The notes below the pieces were generated by a model. The model did not search any database and was not told where the DNA came from. It worked only from the letters and a program-made list of their open reading frames with translations. Of a DNA stretch of 36,101 nt, positions 1 to 8,475 are shown piece after piece (positions within the stretch are counted from its first letter, which is position 1; the number at the start of each line of letters is the position of its first letter). Origin of the DNA: Blautia sp. (lineage in GTDB: Bacteria > Bacillota > Clostridia > Lachnospirales > Lachnospiraceae); NCBI GenBank assembly GCA_022770365.1, contig JALEHU010000116.1, forward strand, positions 1 to 36,101, written 5' to 3'. A program made the position numbers and the translations under genes.

Positions 1-1317
1 TACTTCCGGATCACCGATATATTTTTCACGGTTGTTGGGATCCCATTTGGAAAGATGGTAGGTTACATCTTCTTCCACACCCAGTACCTGCAGACAGTAC
101 TGTGCAAGAGCTATACAGTCTTTAAATTCTTTTACCATCTGATCCGGTCTTACAATCAGATGTCCTTCGGAGATGGTAAACTGACGAACCCGTGTCAGAC
201 CATGCATTTCGCCGGAATCCTCGTTACGGAACAGTGTGGAGGTTTCGCCATAACGAAGAGGCAGGTCACGGTAGCTGTGCTGTTCTGCTTTGTATACATA
301 ATACTGGAATGGGCAGGTCATCGGGCGAAGGGCATATACTTCTTTATCTTTTTCTTCATCTCCGAGGACGAACATTCCTTCTTTGTAATGATCCCAGTGT
401 CCGGATATCTTGTACAGATCACTCTTAGCCATCAGCGGGGTCTTAGTTCTGATGTATCCGCGTTTTGCTTCCTCATCTTCGATCCAGCGCTGCATTTCCT
501 GCATCATGATCACACCGTTGGGCATGATCAGCGGAAGTCCCTGTCCGATCACATCTACAGTAGTAAAGAGCTTCATTTCGCGGCCAAGTTTATTGTGGTC
601 ACGTTTCTTAGCTTCTTCCATCTGCTCCAGGTGCTCTTTGAGCTCATCCTTGGACGCATATGCAGTTCCGTAGACACGGGTCAGCATCTGATTCTTCTCG
701 CTTCCTCTCCAGTATGCACCGGAAGAAGAAAGAAGTTTGAATGCTTTGACACCCTTGGTGCTCATCAGGTGAGGACCTGCGCACAGATCAACCCAGTCCC
801 CCTGGGAATAGAAGGAAATCTCCGCATCCTGCGGAAGATCCTCGATCAGTTCCACTTTATACGGTTCATTTTTTTCTTTAAAAAATGCGATCGCTTCTTC
901 TCTTGATTTAGTGTAACGCTCGATTTTTGCACCTTTTTTGATGATCTTTTTCATTTCTTTTTCGATTTCATCCAGGTCCTCACGGGAAAACGGCGGGCAC
1001 TGGAAATCATAATAAAATCCGGTATCAATGGACGGTCCGATTGCAACCTTCGCATCCGGATATAAATGCTGTACAGCCTCTGCAAGAACGTGGGAAGCCG
1101 TGTGGCGAAGCGCTGCAAGACCTTTTTCGTCTTTTGCGGTAAGAATGTTTACTTCGCAGTCGCTGTCCACAACTGTCCGAAGATCTACCACTTCTCCATT
1201 AACCTCACCTGCACATGCAGCGCGTGCAAGTCCTTCGCTGATATCATAAGCAATATCAATCACAGATTTTGCTTCAGAGTATTCTTTTTTTGATCCATCT
1301 TTGAGTGTGATAATCAT
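1..1317 (-). CDS. thrS: Threonine--tRNA ligase, 3' end outside the window
   Basis: Charges tRNA-Thr with threonine in the cytoplasm. About 439 N-terminal residues are visible. The protein opens with a TGS domain (MIITLKDGSKKEYSEAKSV), followed by the second additional/editing domain with the RHTASHVLAEAV zinc-site motif and GPSIDTGFYYDF. The class II catalytic core follows, with motif 2-like segments such as LRPMTCPFQYYVYK and LPLRYGETSTLFRNEDSG. The reading frame is open at the window edge, so the anticodon-binding domain is missing only because the window stops. The ATG at 1317 overlaps the stop of the small upstream gene as ATGA, so translation is probably coupled. Expression is probably set by the T-box further upstream. 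No other family fits; the identity is clear. Confidence 0.97.
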   Translation of the reverse strand, partial: MIITLKDGSKKEYSEAKSVIDIAYDISEGLARAACAGEVNGEVVDLRTVVDSDCEVNILTAKDEKGLAALRHTASHVLAEAVQHLYPDAKVAIGPSIDTGFYYDFQCPPFSREDLDEIEKEMKKIIKKGAKIERYTKSREEAIAFFKEKNEPYKVELIEDLPQDAEISFYSQGDWVDLCAGPHLMSTKGVKAFKLLSSSGAYWRGSEKNQMLTRVYGTAYASKDELKEHLEQMEEAKKRDHNKLGREMKLFTTVDVIGQGLPLIMPNGVIMMQEMQRWIEDEEAKRGYIRTKTPLMAKSDLYKISGHWDHYKEGMFVLGDEEKDKEVYALRPMTCPFQYYVYKAEQHSYRDLPLRYGETSTLFRNEDSGEMHGLTRVRQFTISEGHLIVRPDQMVKEFKDCIALAQYCLQVLGVEEDVTYHLSKWDPNNREKYIGDPEV

Positions 1318-1508
1318 GATTCTTCTTCCTCCTCATTATTTGGTGTATTAATATCCCATGTATTATCGCTGAATAAATGAAGTCCCTTTTTCAAAGGTGA
1401 TGTCAGCCATCCAAGCAGTATCCCGGTCAGAAGAATATCTGCAGCAAGAAGGCATTTCTCAGTTATAGTCCAGTCCGACAGAAAAAATTCTTTTACTCTT
1501 TCTTTCAT
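1314..1508 (-). CDS. Small single-pass membrane protein between T-box and thrS
   Basis: A 64-residue protein of unknown function. A basic N-terminus (MKERVKEFF) precedes one hydrophobic helix at about residues 19-37 (LLAADILLTGILLGWLTSP). A short soluble tail ends in an acidic run (NNEEEEES). It sits directly downstream of the T-box terminator and its TGA overlaps the thrS ATG by 4 nt, so it should share threonine-dependent control and be translationally coupled to thrS. A ribosome site (GGAGAGGAAAG) stands before its ATG. No domain is recognised. It could be a genuine microprotein or a translated leader that keeps ribosomes on the thrS start. The overlap and ribosome site make a real gene likely. 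Confidence 0.75.
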   Translation of the reverse strand: MKERVKEFFLSDWTITEKCLLAADILLTGILLGWLTSPLKKGLHLFSDNTWDINTPNNEEEEES

Positions 1509-1608
1509 GCTTTCCTCTCCTTTTCATCTATCATTGATTTTGCCAGGTGCGCTCTTATCAAAGATTTTTCATGTTTTTATATTACAGGAACGTGTTTCGC
1601 ATTTTCCT

Positions 1609-1868
1609 GTATCAAAAAAAATCCCTTACAATGCGCACTGCACTGTAAGGGACGAGTTATCTTATGCTCGCGGTTCCACCCTGCTTGCTGAATCATTCTT
1701 CATCGAAACAACTCAGCCACTTCATTTGATGATAACGGAATCACCGGACCGGATTGGGGTCACTCAGAGGTAGTTTTCAACTGTTTCCCGATAAGGCACT
1801 TCCAGCATCTGTGCCTCTCTCTGAAACGTTCCGCAGTTTACTCGTCTCGTCAACGTGTTTTTTATTAT
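1609..1868 (-). promoter_or_regulatory. T-box riboswitch upstream of thrS
   Basis: The conserved T-box AGGGTGGAACCGCG is read on the minus strand from 1682 to 1669. Its 5' side contains a stem I region with GACGAGACGAGTA and an AG-rich internal loop, and AACTACCTCTGAGTG on the returning strand offers threonine codons ACU and ACC. The 3' side has the terminator. T-boxes bind uncharged tRNA and switch to an antiterminator; threonine specificity is inferred mainly from thrS downstream. Confidence 0.95.
1614..1652 (-). terminator. T-box regulated intrinsic terminator
   Basis: On the minus strand CCCTTACA (1651-1644) pairs with TGTAAGGG (1630-1623) and is followed by a run of T residues (opposite A's 1614-1620). 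It lies just downstream of the T-box sequence, so it is the alternative fold to the antiterminator. Confidence 0.93.
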
Positions 1869-1875
1869 GCACCTC

Positions 1876-1904
1876 ATTATATATTTATAAAACTGGTTTG
1901 TCAA
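1876..1904 (-). promoter_or_regulatory. Sigma-A promoter of the T-box/thrS transcript
   Basis: Perfect consensus elements on the minus strand: TTGACA at 1904-1899, a 17-nt spacer, and TATAAT at 1881-1876. Transcription should start near 1869, immediately before the T-box stem I. Confidence 0.92.
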
Positions 1905-1981
1905 TGAAAAGAAAAAAAGAATTTCGTGAAAAAATCCCATTCACAGCAATTATACATTCCTGAAATCACAGAATAATCTGC

Positions 1982-2728
1982 TCAGATATGGCCTTTTATT
2001 TTCTCTTTTACCAGTGCAAAGACTTCACGTACTACATAGTGTACCTGCATGAGCGGGTCTGAAGGTGCAGCAATTCCCTCTGCATACCGGTAGTTCAGCT
2101 TTTCTGCCAGTTTTACTGCACGATAGACATGAAAATTATTGGAAAGCACACCTGTCCGGGCATCTGCACATCCGGTCAGCCTGTCGGAAAACTCCAGATT
2201 TTCTTTTGTATTTGTAGACCGGTCTTCCAGTATCAGCCGTTCTTCCTTTATCCCGTGACTGACAAGATACTGTCTCATGCATTCCGCTTCCGTGATTTCT
2301 TCGCCGGAACCCCGACCGCCTGATAGGATCAGAATGGTATACTCATTCTGCTCAGCGTATTCCAGAGCCTTCTTCAGTCGTTTATTCAGCGCTCTGGACG
2401 GAACAGTGCCTTTCACCTGAGCACCAAGGACTACCACATAATCCAGATTTCTGCTTCCATTCCATGTCATACCTCGGATAATCTGTGTACATAGGCCTAG
2501 AAATATGGCACATCCCACAGCCAGCACAACAAATACCACATAGTGTATCCAGTCAGGAAAAAAGCCGGGATGGTTTCTGCCATAACTAATGAGAGCTCCT
2601 CCGCCCCCGGAAAACACTGCCGCCAGAAGCCAGATCCATGCAAAGTCTACGGTAATCCCCGCATAAAGAATCAGCACAAGGTAGTATATCAGGCATATAA
2701 TACTCAATACGATGCAAACTACCGGCAT
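1982..2728 (-). CDS. YdcF/SanA-like DUF218 membrane protein
   Basis: A 248-residue membrane protein of the YdcF/SanA/ElyC group, whose members are tied to cell-envelope maintenance; the exact reaction is not established. Hydrophobic segments near residues 2-24, 30-45 and 62-85 precede a soluble alpha/beta domain that begins DYVVVLGAQVKG and continues with SRALNKRLKKALEYAEQ and the glycine-rich LILSGGRGSGEEITEAE. The end of the core has the family's STNTKENLEFS. The chosen start (MPVVCIV) follows AGGAGG at 7-nt spacing. A longer reading frame upstream would translate the terminator hairpin of the preceding gene and is rejected. Confidence 0.85.
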   Translation of the reverse strand: MPVVCIVLSIICLIYYLVLILYAGITVDFAWIWLLAAVFSGGGGALISYGRNHPGFFPDWIHYVVFVVLAVGCAIFLGLCTQIIRGMTWNGSRNLDYVVVLGAQVKGTVPSRALNKRLKKALEYAEQNEYTILILSGGRGSGEEITEAECMRQYLVSHGIKEERLILEDRSTNTKENLEFSDRLTGCADARTGVLSNNFHVYRAVKLAEKLNYRYAEGIAAPSDPLMQVHYVVREVFALVKEKIKGHI

Positions 2729-2755
2729 CCGCACTCCTCCTCTTAATGTAAAGAA

Positions 2756-2786
2756 AGCGGACTGCCGCAAACGCAGACAGTCCGCT
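2756..2786 (-). terminator. Intrinsic terminator after the SEC-C gene
   Basis: On the minus strand AGCGGACTG pairs with CAGTCCGCT across a 13-nt loop, followed by TTCTTTAC. It lies 20 nt after the SEC-C gene stop and before the YdcF-like gene, separating the two transcripts at least partly. Confidence 0.8.
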
Positions 2787-2805
2787 GTACCCGTCAGATA
2801 TTAGT

Positions 2806-3318
2806 TTAGTTTCTTCCGCAGCAGAATTTATATTTTTTGCCGCTTCCACATGGGCATGGATCGTTACGGCCGATTTTCTTAGCCTTAACGACAGTGCCGG
2901 ATTTCTTCTGCTCAAGATAAAGCTCTTTACGTTTTTCTTCGGAGAAGATCGCATCCCACTGCGGCAGTTCATACAGCCAGTCAGCTCTGGCATCCACCAT
3001 ATTCTTGTAAAGAAGCTCTTTGTCAAATCCGAGATTTACAACGGTATTCTCATCCATGGTCTCGATCGGGTTCGGCATCTTCAGACTGTCATTGATACCA
3101 TCCAGGAAACCAACCATTGTCAGAACTTCCTGTCCGTATTTCTCAGCCAGTTCCTTAACCGTTCCGGTCACTACTTCATCCGGATTGGTAAGAAGCTGTT
3201 CGTAAATCCCTTTCTCGATATTAAAATAATTAGCCCAGAACTGCTGGAGTTTATTGCGGTCAGCCTGCTGATCGTAGGCGATGGAACGCCACTGCTCTAA
3301 GATAGTTTTATCACTCAT
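2806..3318 (-). CDS. SEC-C motif protein
   Basis: A 170-residue soluble protein. The C-terminus carries a SEC-C zinc-binding motif, [19 protein letters not shown], with the CxCx8CC ligand pattern also found at the end of SecA. The first 145 residues are helical and acidic, including [27 protein letters not shown], and contain no catalytic motif I recognise. SEC-C modules usually mediate binding to ribosomes, SecB or other partners, so an adaptor role is plausible but unproven. The start MSDKTILEQ was chosen because GAGGAAG lies at normal spacing; a longer frame starting at 3387 has no comparable site. The gene is probably monocistronic, with a promoter at 3408-3436 and its own terminator. Confidence 0.88.
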   Translation of the reverse strand: MSDKTILEQWRSIAYDQQADRNKLQQFWANYFNIEKGIYEQLLTNPDEVVTGTVKELAEKYGQEVLTMVGFLDGINDSLKMPNPIETMDENTVVNLGFDKELLYKNMVDARADWLYELPQWDAIFSEEKRKELYLEQKKSGTVVKAKKIGRNDPCPCGSGKKYKFCCGRN

Positions 3319-3407
3319 CTGTTTCTTCCTCTTTTCCAAAATTCGTTTCTGTCCGGCGTTTCCTGCCGGATAATACCGGAAACACACTGTTTCCGCAGTT
3401 CTGCACC

Positions 3408-3436
3408 ATTATAACATCTTTTTCTTTAAAACACAA
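3408..3436 (-). promoter_or_regulatory. Promoter of the SEC-C gene
   Basis: On the minus strand TTGTGT (3436-3431), a 17-nt spacer and TATAAT (3413-3408). The predicted start near 3400 leaves a leader of about 80 nt. Confidence 0.75.
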
Positions 3437-3816
3437 ATCTTATTCAAAGAATTTTCAGTGAAATTATAAGCAAATATTCTGAGAATTTTCATCAGATTAT
3501 TTTTTCTGTGTAAAATGTATAAATGAATACTCTGCCGGACATACTATAATTGTTCATTGGAACCCCCCTTCAATCGAACAGTTACAAAAGATAAATGTAG
3601 AAATACTTATATCCTCCCCTTATGACCTCCGCAGATGTACAAAGGTGTATACCTGCGGAGGATCTTGTTAATAGCAATAAAATCCTGGCAGCGATTCGAT
3701 TACTCAGTTTTATCGTAGAATGCAGAATGCATCTGCCATACTTTATTTTATTCGGGATTATTTGGTGACAGTCAGCCGCTGTTCTGCGGCTGACTAAAGA
3801 TTTTCATAGATAATTG
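3437..3816. other. Gene-free spacer with three inverted repeats
   Basis: I see no convincing gene here. The stretch holds a perfect 9-bp inverted repeat CCTCCGCAG/CTGCGGAGG (3626-3634/3653-3661, loop 18 nt). It also holds a short quasi-palindrome GCAGAATGCATCTGC near 3722, and a perfect 10-bp hairpin AGTCAGCCGC/GCGGCTGACT (3770-3779/3786-3795) just after the kinase gene. A TATAAT at 3545-3550 on the plus strand lacks a good -35. None of the hairpins has a clear T-tract, so terminators or a small structured RNA are both possible. Confidence 0.5.
3770..3795 (-). terminator. Hairpin downstream of the hybrid kinase gene
   Basis: A perfect 10-bp stem with a 6-nt loop, 22 nt after the kinase stop codon. 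It lacks a T-run on the minus strand, so it may be a weak terminator or an RNA 3'-end stabiliser. Confidence 0.5.
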
Positions 3817-6459
3817 TCAATAGACTTCAGATTTGAATATCTTCTTTAATTCTTCCACAACCTCACCAATAACAATTGGTTTGGAAATAAATCCATTCAT
3901 TCCACTATCCAATGCAGCTTTCCTATCTTCATCGAAAGCATTTGCTGTCATCGCTATAATCGGGACTGCGGCATGTGCCGGATGATTCAGCTGCCGTATA
4001 CGCTTCGTTGCCTCCAGTCCATTCATTACCGGCATCTGAATATCCATGAATACCAGATCATAAGTTCCCGGCTGAGAATCTGCTATTTTTTCCACACTCT
4101 GCGCGCCATTTTCTGCTGTATCGATAGTAAAACCATATGCGCTTAACATTTCTATCGCGATTTCCCGATTCAGTTCATTGTCTTCTACCAGCAGCAGGTG
4201 TCTTCCCTTAAAGCCATTTTTATCCTCCGCAGCAGGCAGAACAGATTCCTCCAGGTTCCTCTGCTGTCCAAGAGCGGTCAGGAGAGATTCCCTCAGGTCA
4301 GACATAAACATAGGCTTGGAACAGAAGGCTGTGACACCGGCAGCCCTTGCCTCTGCTTCAATACTATCCCAGTCATAGGCTGTCAGGATGATGATCGGCG
4401 TTTCATCGCCAAGGCTCCTGATCTGCCTTGTTACTTCGATGCCATTCATATCTGGCAGTCTCCAGTCGATGATATACGCGTGGAACCCGTCATTCATTTC
4501 AAGGGACTGTTTTGCCCTAAGCACAGCCTCTCTGCCGGAAAGCGTCCATTCGGAACGCATTCCGGTCTTTGCGAGCATCTTTGTCACACTGTCGCAGGTG
4601 TTGAAATCATCGTCAACAACAAGAACCTTGAGCCCTTCCAGCTCTTTGATCACACCGGGAGCTTCTCTTCTGGATTGAAGCTTCAGCGGAAAGCCAATGA
4701 TAAACTCCGTGCCCTTTCCCTGTTCTGTCTTAACCTCGATGGTTCCGCCCATCATGTCAATAATATTCCTGGTTATGGACATTCCAAGACCCGTCCCCTG
4801 CGTCCTGCTTACCGTTGAAGTTCTCTCTCTTTCAAAAGGTTCAAATATCTTTTGGGCAAATTCTTTACTCATGCCGATTCCCGTATCCTTCACCCTTATC
4901 TCATAGCTGCCGTAACCGTCTGCACTGCTCCCAACCTGAGCAATGCGCACAGAAATGATACCGCCTGCAGGCGTAAACTTGATCGCGTTTGATACAAGGT
5001 TTAAAAGGACCTGATTAAGCTTTGTCCTGTCACAGTATACATCTTCATCCGTAACATCCATGACATCCATAAAAAGTTCCAGCTGCTTTGCATGAATCTG
5101 TCCGCCCACAATCGTCTTCAGATCATGCAGAACATCCGGAAGATTCACTTCGGTTTCTTCCAGGATAATCTTTCCGCTCTCTATCCTGCTCATATCAAGA
5201 ATATCATTTATAAGACTGAGAAGATGATTACTCGATGACAGAATCTTAGAAAAATAATCCCTTACTTTTTCTGCATTATCCGCACTTCTCATTCCCAGAG
5301 CTGCAAACCCTATCACCGCATTCATGGGCGTTCGGATGTCATGGGACATGTTGGAAAGGAATGTGCTCTTTGCTTTATTCGCCTCCTCAGCCACATGGAA
5401 TGACTGCTCAGCCAGATGCTTTGCCTCTTCCAGGGATGCGTTGTTTTCACGAAGCTGCTCATTGAGCTTTTCAAGTTTCCTGTTCTGCGTATTTGTCTTC
5501 TTCTGAGACAGATATACAACAAAGGAAATTGTGATCAAAGAAAACAATACAATAAACATAACTGCCAACAGTGACGTTTTGCCTATCTTCTCCACACTTA
5601 AAAGTCTTGTTCCCATGACCAGGGACTGGTCTATGGAAATTACGATGTGCCAATCCGTATCGGGAATCTTTGAAAAACTGACGATTTTGTGTTCTCCTGA
5701 AGACAGCACAACATGAATTGCATCACTCTTTCCCGAAAGCACGTATTTTCTGAAGGAATCACTGTCCTTTACAACTTCATGGTGAAGAAACTCTGCATCC
5801 TTGAATGTGCCAACGAACAGATGCCTGTTTTCAGTATCCGGAAGGTTATCAGAATGGAGCAGGGTCGTGCCTCTGCTGTCGATGATTCTGATTTGACCGT
5901 TCCCCCCAAAGGATTCCATCTTCAGAAGACCCAGATAGGAATCCAGTTTGTAGTACACGAACAGATATTCCATCTTCTCTTCTTCCACATACAAAGGCTT
6001 TATCCTTATTCCAAACATCAGCATATCCGTATCCTTATCCTGACGCAGAAGAAGAATTCTTTCTTCCCCCTTCATCAAAGGCAGAAGGTCCCTGGAAATC
6101 TGCTTCGATCCCCGATCGCCGGATCTGTCCAGATAACTGCCATCATTAGAAAGCAGCAGCATATCATATGAGTCGGTTGACGCATTCTGCAAAAAGGAAG
6201 CAACCATATCTGCCGAATGATCCTCCATATTCTCAAGAGCCACGCATATGATATCTATCTGTTTCCAGTTGTTGGTCAGCTGATTTTCTATAATATTGTC
6301 CATCTGCATCGCATTTTCTGTCAGAAGAGCAAGGGCCTCCTGTTCGCTGGCATCGTTTATGGAATGCATGGAGCCTGACATAAGAAAATATGTCAGCAGC
6401 GAAGACATTAAGAAAACCGCCACAACGATAGTCACTATTTTAAACTGATTCTTCCTCAT
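3817..6459 (-). CDS. Hybrid sensor histidine kinase with two receiver domains
   Basis: An 880-residue membrane signal transducer. Transmembrane segments at about 8-27 and 294-317 flank a ~265-residue extracytoplasmic sensor that looks like a double-Cache fold ([40 protein letters not shown]). A coiled coil (325-365) leads to the HisKA domain with H373 in [14 protein letters not shown]. The ATPase domain follows with N491 (LVSNAIKF), DTGIGM (525-530) and GTGLGM (555-560). Two receivers follow: REC1 with D665 ([11 protein letters not shown]) and REC2 with D806 ([11 protein letters not shown]). There is no HPt or DNA-binding domain, so the phosphate acceptor lies elsewhere or the receivers only gate activity. 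The solute-binding lipoprotein gene ends 27 bp upstream, which suggests one operon and a joint sensing function. Confidence 0.92.
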   Translation of the reverse strand: MRKNQFKIVTIVVAVFLMSSLLTYFLMSGSMHSINDASEQEALALLTENAMQMDNIIENQLTNNWKQIDIICVALENMEDHSADMVASFLQNASTDSYDMLLLSNDGSYLDRSGDRGSKQISRDLLPLMKGEERILLLRQDKDTDMLMFGIRIKPLYVEEEKMEYLFVYYKLDSYLGLLKMESFGGNGQIRIIDSRGTTLLHSDNLPDTENRHLFVGTFKDAEFLHHEVVKDSDSFRKYVLSGKSDAIHVVLSSGEHKIVSFSKIPDTDWHIVISIDQSLVMGTRLLSVEKIGKTSLLAVMFIVLFSLITISFVVYLSQKKTNTQNRKLEKLNEQLRENNASLEEAKHLAEQSFHVAEEANKAKSTFLSNMSHDIRTPMNAVIGFAALGMRSADNAEKVRDYFSKILSSSNHLLSLINDILDMSRIESGKIILEETEVNLPDVLHDLKTIVGGQIHAKQLELFMDVMDVTDEDVYCDRTKLNQVLLNLVSNAIKFTPAGGIISVRIAQVGSSADGYGSYEIRVKDTGIGMSKEFAQKIFEPFERERTSTVSRTQGTGLGMSITRNIIDMMGGTIEVKTEQGKGTEFIIGFPLKLQSRREAPGVIKELEGLKVLVVDDDFNTCDSVTKMLAKTGMRSEWTLSGREAVLRAKQSLEMNDGFHAYIIDWRLPDMNGIEVTRQIRSLGDETPIIILTAYDWDSIEAEARAAGVTAFCSKPMFMSDLRESLLTALGQQRNLEESVLPAAEDKNGFKGRHLLLVEDNELNREIAIEMLSAYGFTIDTAENGAQSVEKIADSQPGTYDLVFMDIQMPVMNGLEATKRIRQLNHPAHAAVPIIAMTANAFDEDRKAALDSGMNGFISKPIVIGEVVEELKKIFKSEVY

Positions 6460-6486
6460 TGTAAGATTTTCCTCTGAAATACTCTT

Positions 6487-8418
6487 CTATTTCACGATTT
6501 TCAGGCTTTTCGGTGGTCCGGAGATCTCTTTGCCATTGCTGTCAAGGTAGCTGATGAACATATCGCCAAATACAAGTTCATCGTATGACTTTACGACAGG
6601 AAGACTCTTAACAGCACCCTTTACAGAAGCTGCGGTAAATTCATCATCAGGTGCGATTTCCTTACCATGGTACCTGATGGAAAGGTATCTTTCACCTTCC
6701 GGCTTCGAAGGATCATACTCAACATCAAGACCTGCAAGACCGACAAATGTGTCCTTGTTTTTTTCAAGAAGATCCATGAGCTGCTGTCCCGTGATCCTCA
6801 CAGTAACGATATTCACATGATTCGGATCCTCTACAATGATACCCGCACTCATTCTCGTGGTAGATATGGTGTCTATCGCCTTATCGGTAACAGGACCTTC
6901 AAACAGCCGGTTTTTCATACCGAAGCTGGCTCTGCACGGTACAATTCCGATATCCGCGCCTGTCGCATGAAGATACGCCTCTCCGACAACAACAGCTGTT
7001 TCCTCCATGGTAAGCATTTCTTTGACCGTACCGTAGGATTCCTCTTCCACCGGTTTGTTTTCCAGTGCTTCGTCCCTTACGCGGTCAGCTTCTTTTAACC
7101 AATCTTCTACGGATATTTTTCCGTCTGCAAGGTCAAGCGTTGTGGAATGCATATAGGATTCCACCGCACCGGACTTACCAGCATAATTGAAACGGGATAT
7201 GATTCTTCCCTGGTTGAAGGTGTCTCTTACTTCATCATAGAACGGCTCATCCGTGAGATTGCTCTCTTTCAGAAGATTAATCTCTCCTCCACCCCCCTCG
7301 ATCATAAGATCCTGACCTTCCTGGGTGCTGAGAAAATTGAAGATCTCAAGAATCGCTTCCTTCTTAGCTTCATCCTGTGCAGCCTTCTTAGTCATGCCGA
7401 AATAACATCTTGGCATGGAGAACAGATAATCAGAACCTTCCTCGTCACTCGTGTAAAAGGGCATCATGCCGATTTCATGAATACTATCCGGAGTCTCGAC
7501 GTTTTCCCACTCATTGAAACCCAGCGCTGACTGACATTCGATGGTCATAAGGGATGTGTGGTAACGGTAAAGCTTCGCCGTACGCACAGGCGCTCTCATT
7601 TCCCAGAAAGCCGGTGATAATATCCCGTCATCAAACAGCCTGATAAGTTTCTTAGCGGCTCCTTCCATATGGCCGATCATGCTTTCATTTCCCTGCTGAT
7701 ATTTGTCCAGCCACAACGCGTTGTCAACACCCTTAAGGTAATCGTCATAGATGTATGAATCAAAGATAAATGTCCACATATCCGCCCACTTAACCGTAGG
7801 AACAAACGGCTCAACATCAACCGTTACCTCCGCGTCAGGGTCGTTTTCATCAGGCTCAGTTCCTCTAAGGTTCATCGCCTTAACTTCATTAAGAAGATTC
7901 ACAAACTCTGTGTAGCTGTGGGGGACTTCAAGACCAAGCTCCTGAAACGCTGTTTTATCGTACACAATGCCATAAACATATACCGGCCCCGGAAGGTAAT
8001 ACAATCCCCCATCCTCATTGACACATTCCGACACTGCCGAAAGATAGAAGTTGTTGGTGAATTCCTCCTGGGACAGATCATAGAATTTATCTGCGATGAC
8101 TTTATCATCCATCTGATACAGGCCCTCATAAAGATATATGTCAGGCTCAATATTATGTTCCATTTCTTTTGCAATGATATAGTCCGGGTCGCCAACAAGC
8201 TCGTCTGTCACAATGTCAACATTTGGAAACTTATTTTCCAGTACCGATTCCAGATCCAGATTCATTCTGCCGCACAAATACTGGACCTTAATCTGAATCT
8301 TTTCGTCCGCTTCCTTGTTTTCAGGACTTGAACCGCATCCGCTCAGGGAAGCTGCTGCCATAAAAGTTGTCAGCATTGCAGCAGCACGTTTCAGCTGTTT
8401 TTCACTGCGTTTCTTCAT
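6487..8418 (-). CDS. Lipoprotein: solute-binding domain fused to 5'-nucleotidase C-terminal-like domain
   Basis: A 643-residue extracellular lipoprotein. A signal peptide with lipobox LSGC is followed by an extracellular solute-binding type 1 fold over roughly residues 45-430 (QVEIDV-like start KIQIKVQYLCGRMN, GIVYDKTAFQELGLEVPHSYTE, STQEGQDLMIEGG). From about 470 to the end the sequence resembles the C-terminal domain of 5'-nucleotidases: VVVGEAYLHATGADIGIVPC, EGPVTDKAIDTIST, VTVRITGQQLMDLLEKN, GLAGLDVEYDPSKPEG and FTAASVKGAVKSLP. The metallophosphatase catalytic half is absent and the usual NGGGIR substrate loop is replaced by PCRASFG, so catalysis is unlikely. No permease or ATPase gene is adjacent. 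The two-component partner downstream argues for ligand presentation to the kinase. ATGs at 8421 and 8418 are adjacent; the second has better spacing to AAGGAG. Confidence 0.82.
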   Translation of the reverse strand: MKKRSEKQLKRAAAMLTTFMAAASLSGCGSSPENKEADEKIQIKVQYLCGRMNLDLESVLENKFPNVDIVTDELVGDPDYIIAKEMEHNIEPDIYLYEGLYQMDDKVIADKFYDLSQEEFTNNFYLSAVSECVNEDGGLYYLPGPVYVYGIVYDKTAFQELGLEVPHSYTEFVNLLNEVKAMNLRGTEPDENDPDAEVTVDVEPFVPTVKWADMWTFIFDSYIYDDYLKGVDNALWLDKYQQGNESMIGHMEGAAKKLIRLFDDGILSPAFWEMRAPVRTAKLYRYHTSLMTIECQSALGFNEWENVETPDSIHEIGMMPFYTSDEEGSDYLFSMPRCYFGMTKKAAQDEAKKEAILEIFNFLSTQEGQDLMIEGGGGEINLLKESNLTDEPFYDEVRDTFNQGRIISRFNYAGKSGAVESYMHSTTLDLADGKISVEDWLKEADRVRDEALENKPVEEESYGTVKEMLTMEETAVVVGEAYLHATGADIGIVPCRASFGMKNRLFEGPVTDKAIDTISTTRMSAGIIVEDPNHVNIVTVRITGQQLMDLLEKNKDTFVGLAGLDVEYDPSKPEGERYLSIRYHGKEIAPDDEFTAASVKGAVKSLPVVKSYDELVFGDMFISYLDSNGKEISGPPKSLKIVK

Positions 8419-8475
8419 CATACTCTCCTTCTTATCCCTGTTGTTTACAGTTTTTCCGTGATTCGTGATCCGATT

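Noticed and set aside
2586-3026. A 146-codon minus-strand frame overlapping the YdcF-like and SEC-C genes
   Set aside because: It is a shifted frame of two confidently identified genes and would cross the terminator hairpin at 2756-2786.
3492-3557. A 21-codon minus-strand frame behind GGGGGG (MNNYSMSGRVF...)
   Set aside because: Too short to judge, no conserved features, and the G-run is not a normal ribosome site here.
8422-8475. A separate promoter for the lipoprotein gene in the spacer after the HAD gene
   Set aside because: The spacer contains only a small repeat (ATCACG twice) and no -35/-10 pair; the promoter may lie inside or before the HAD gene.
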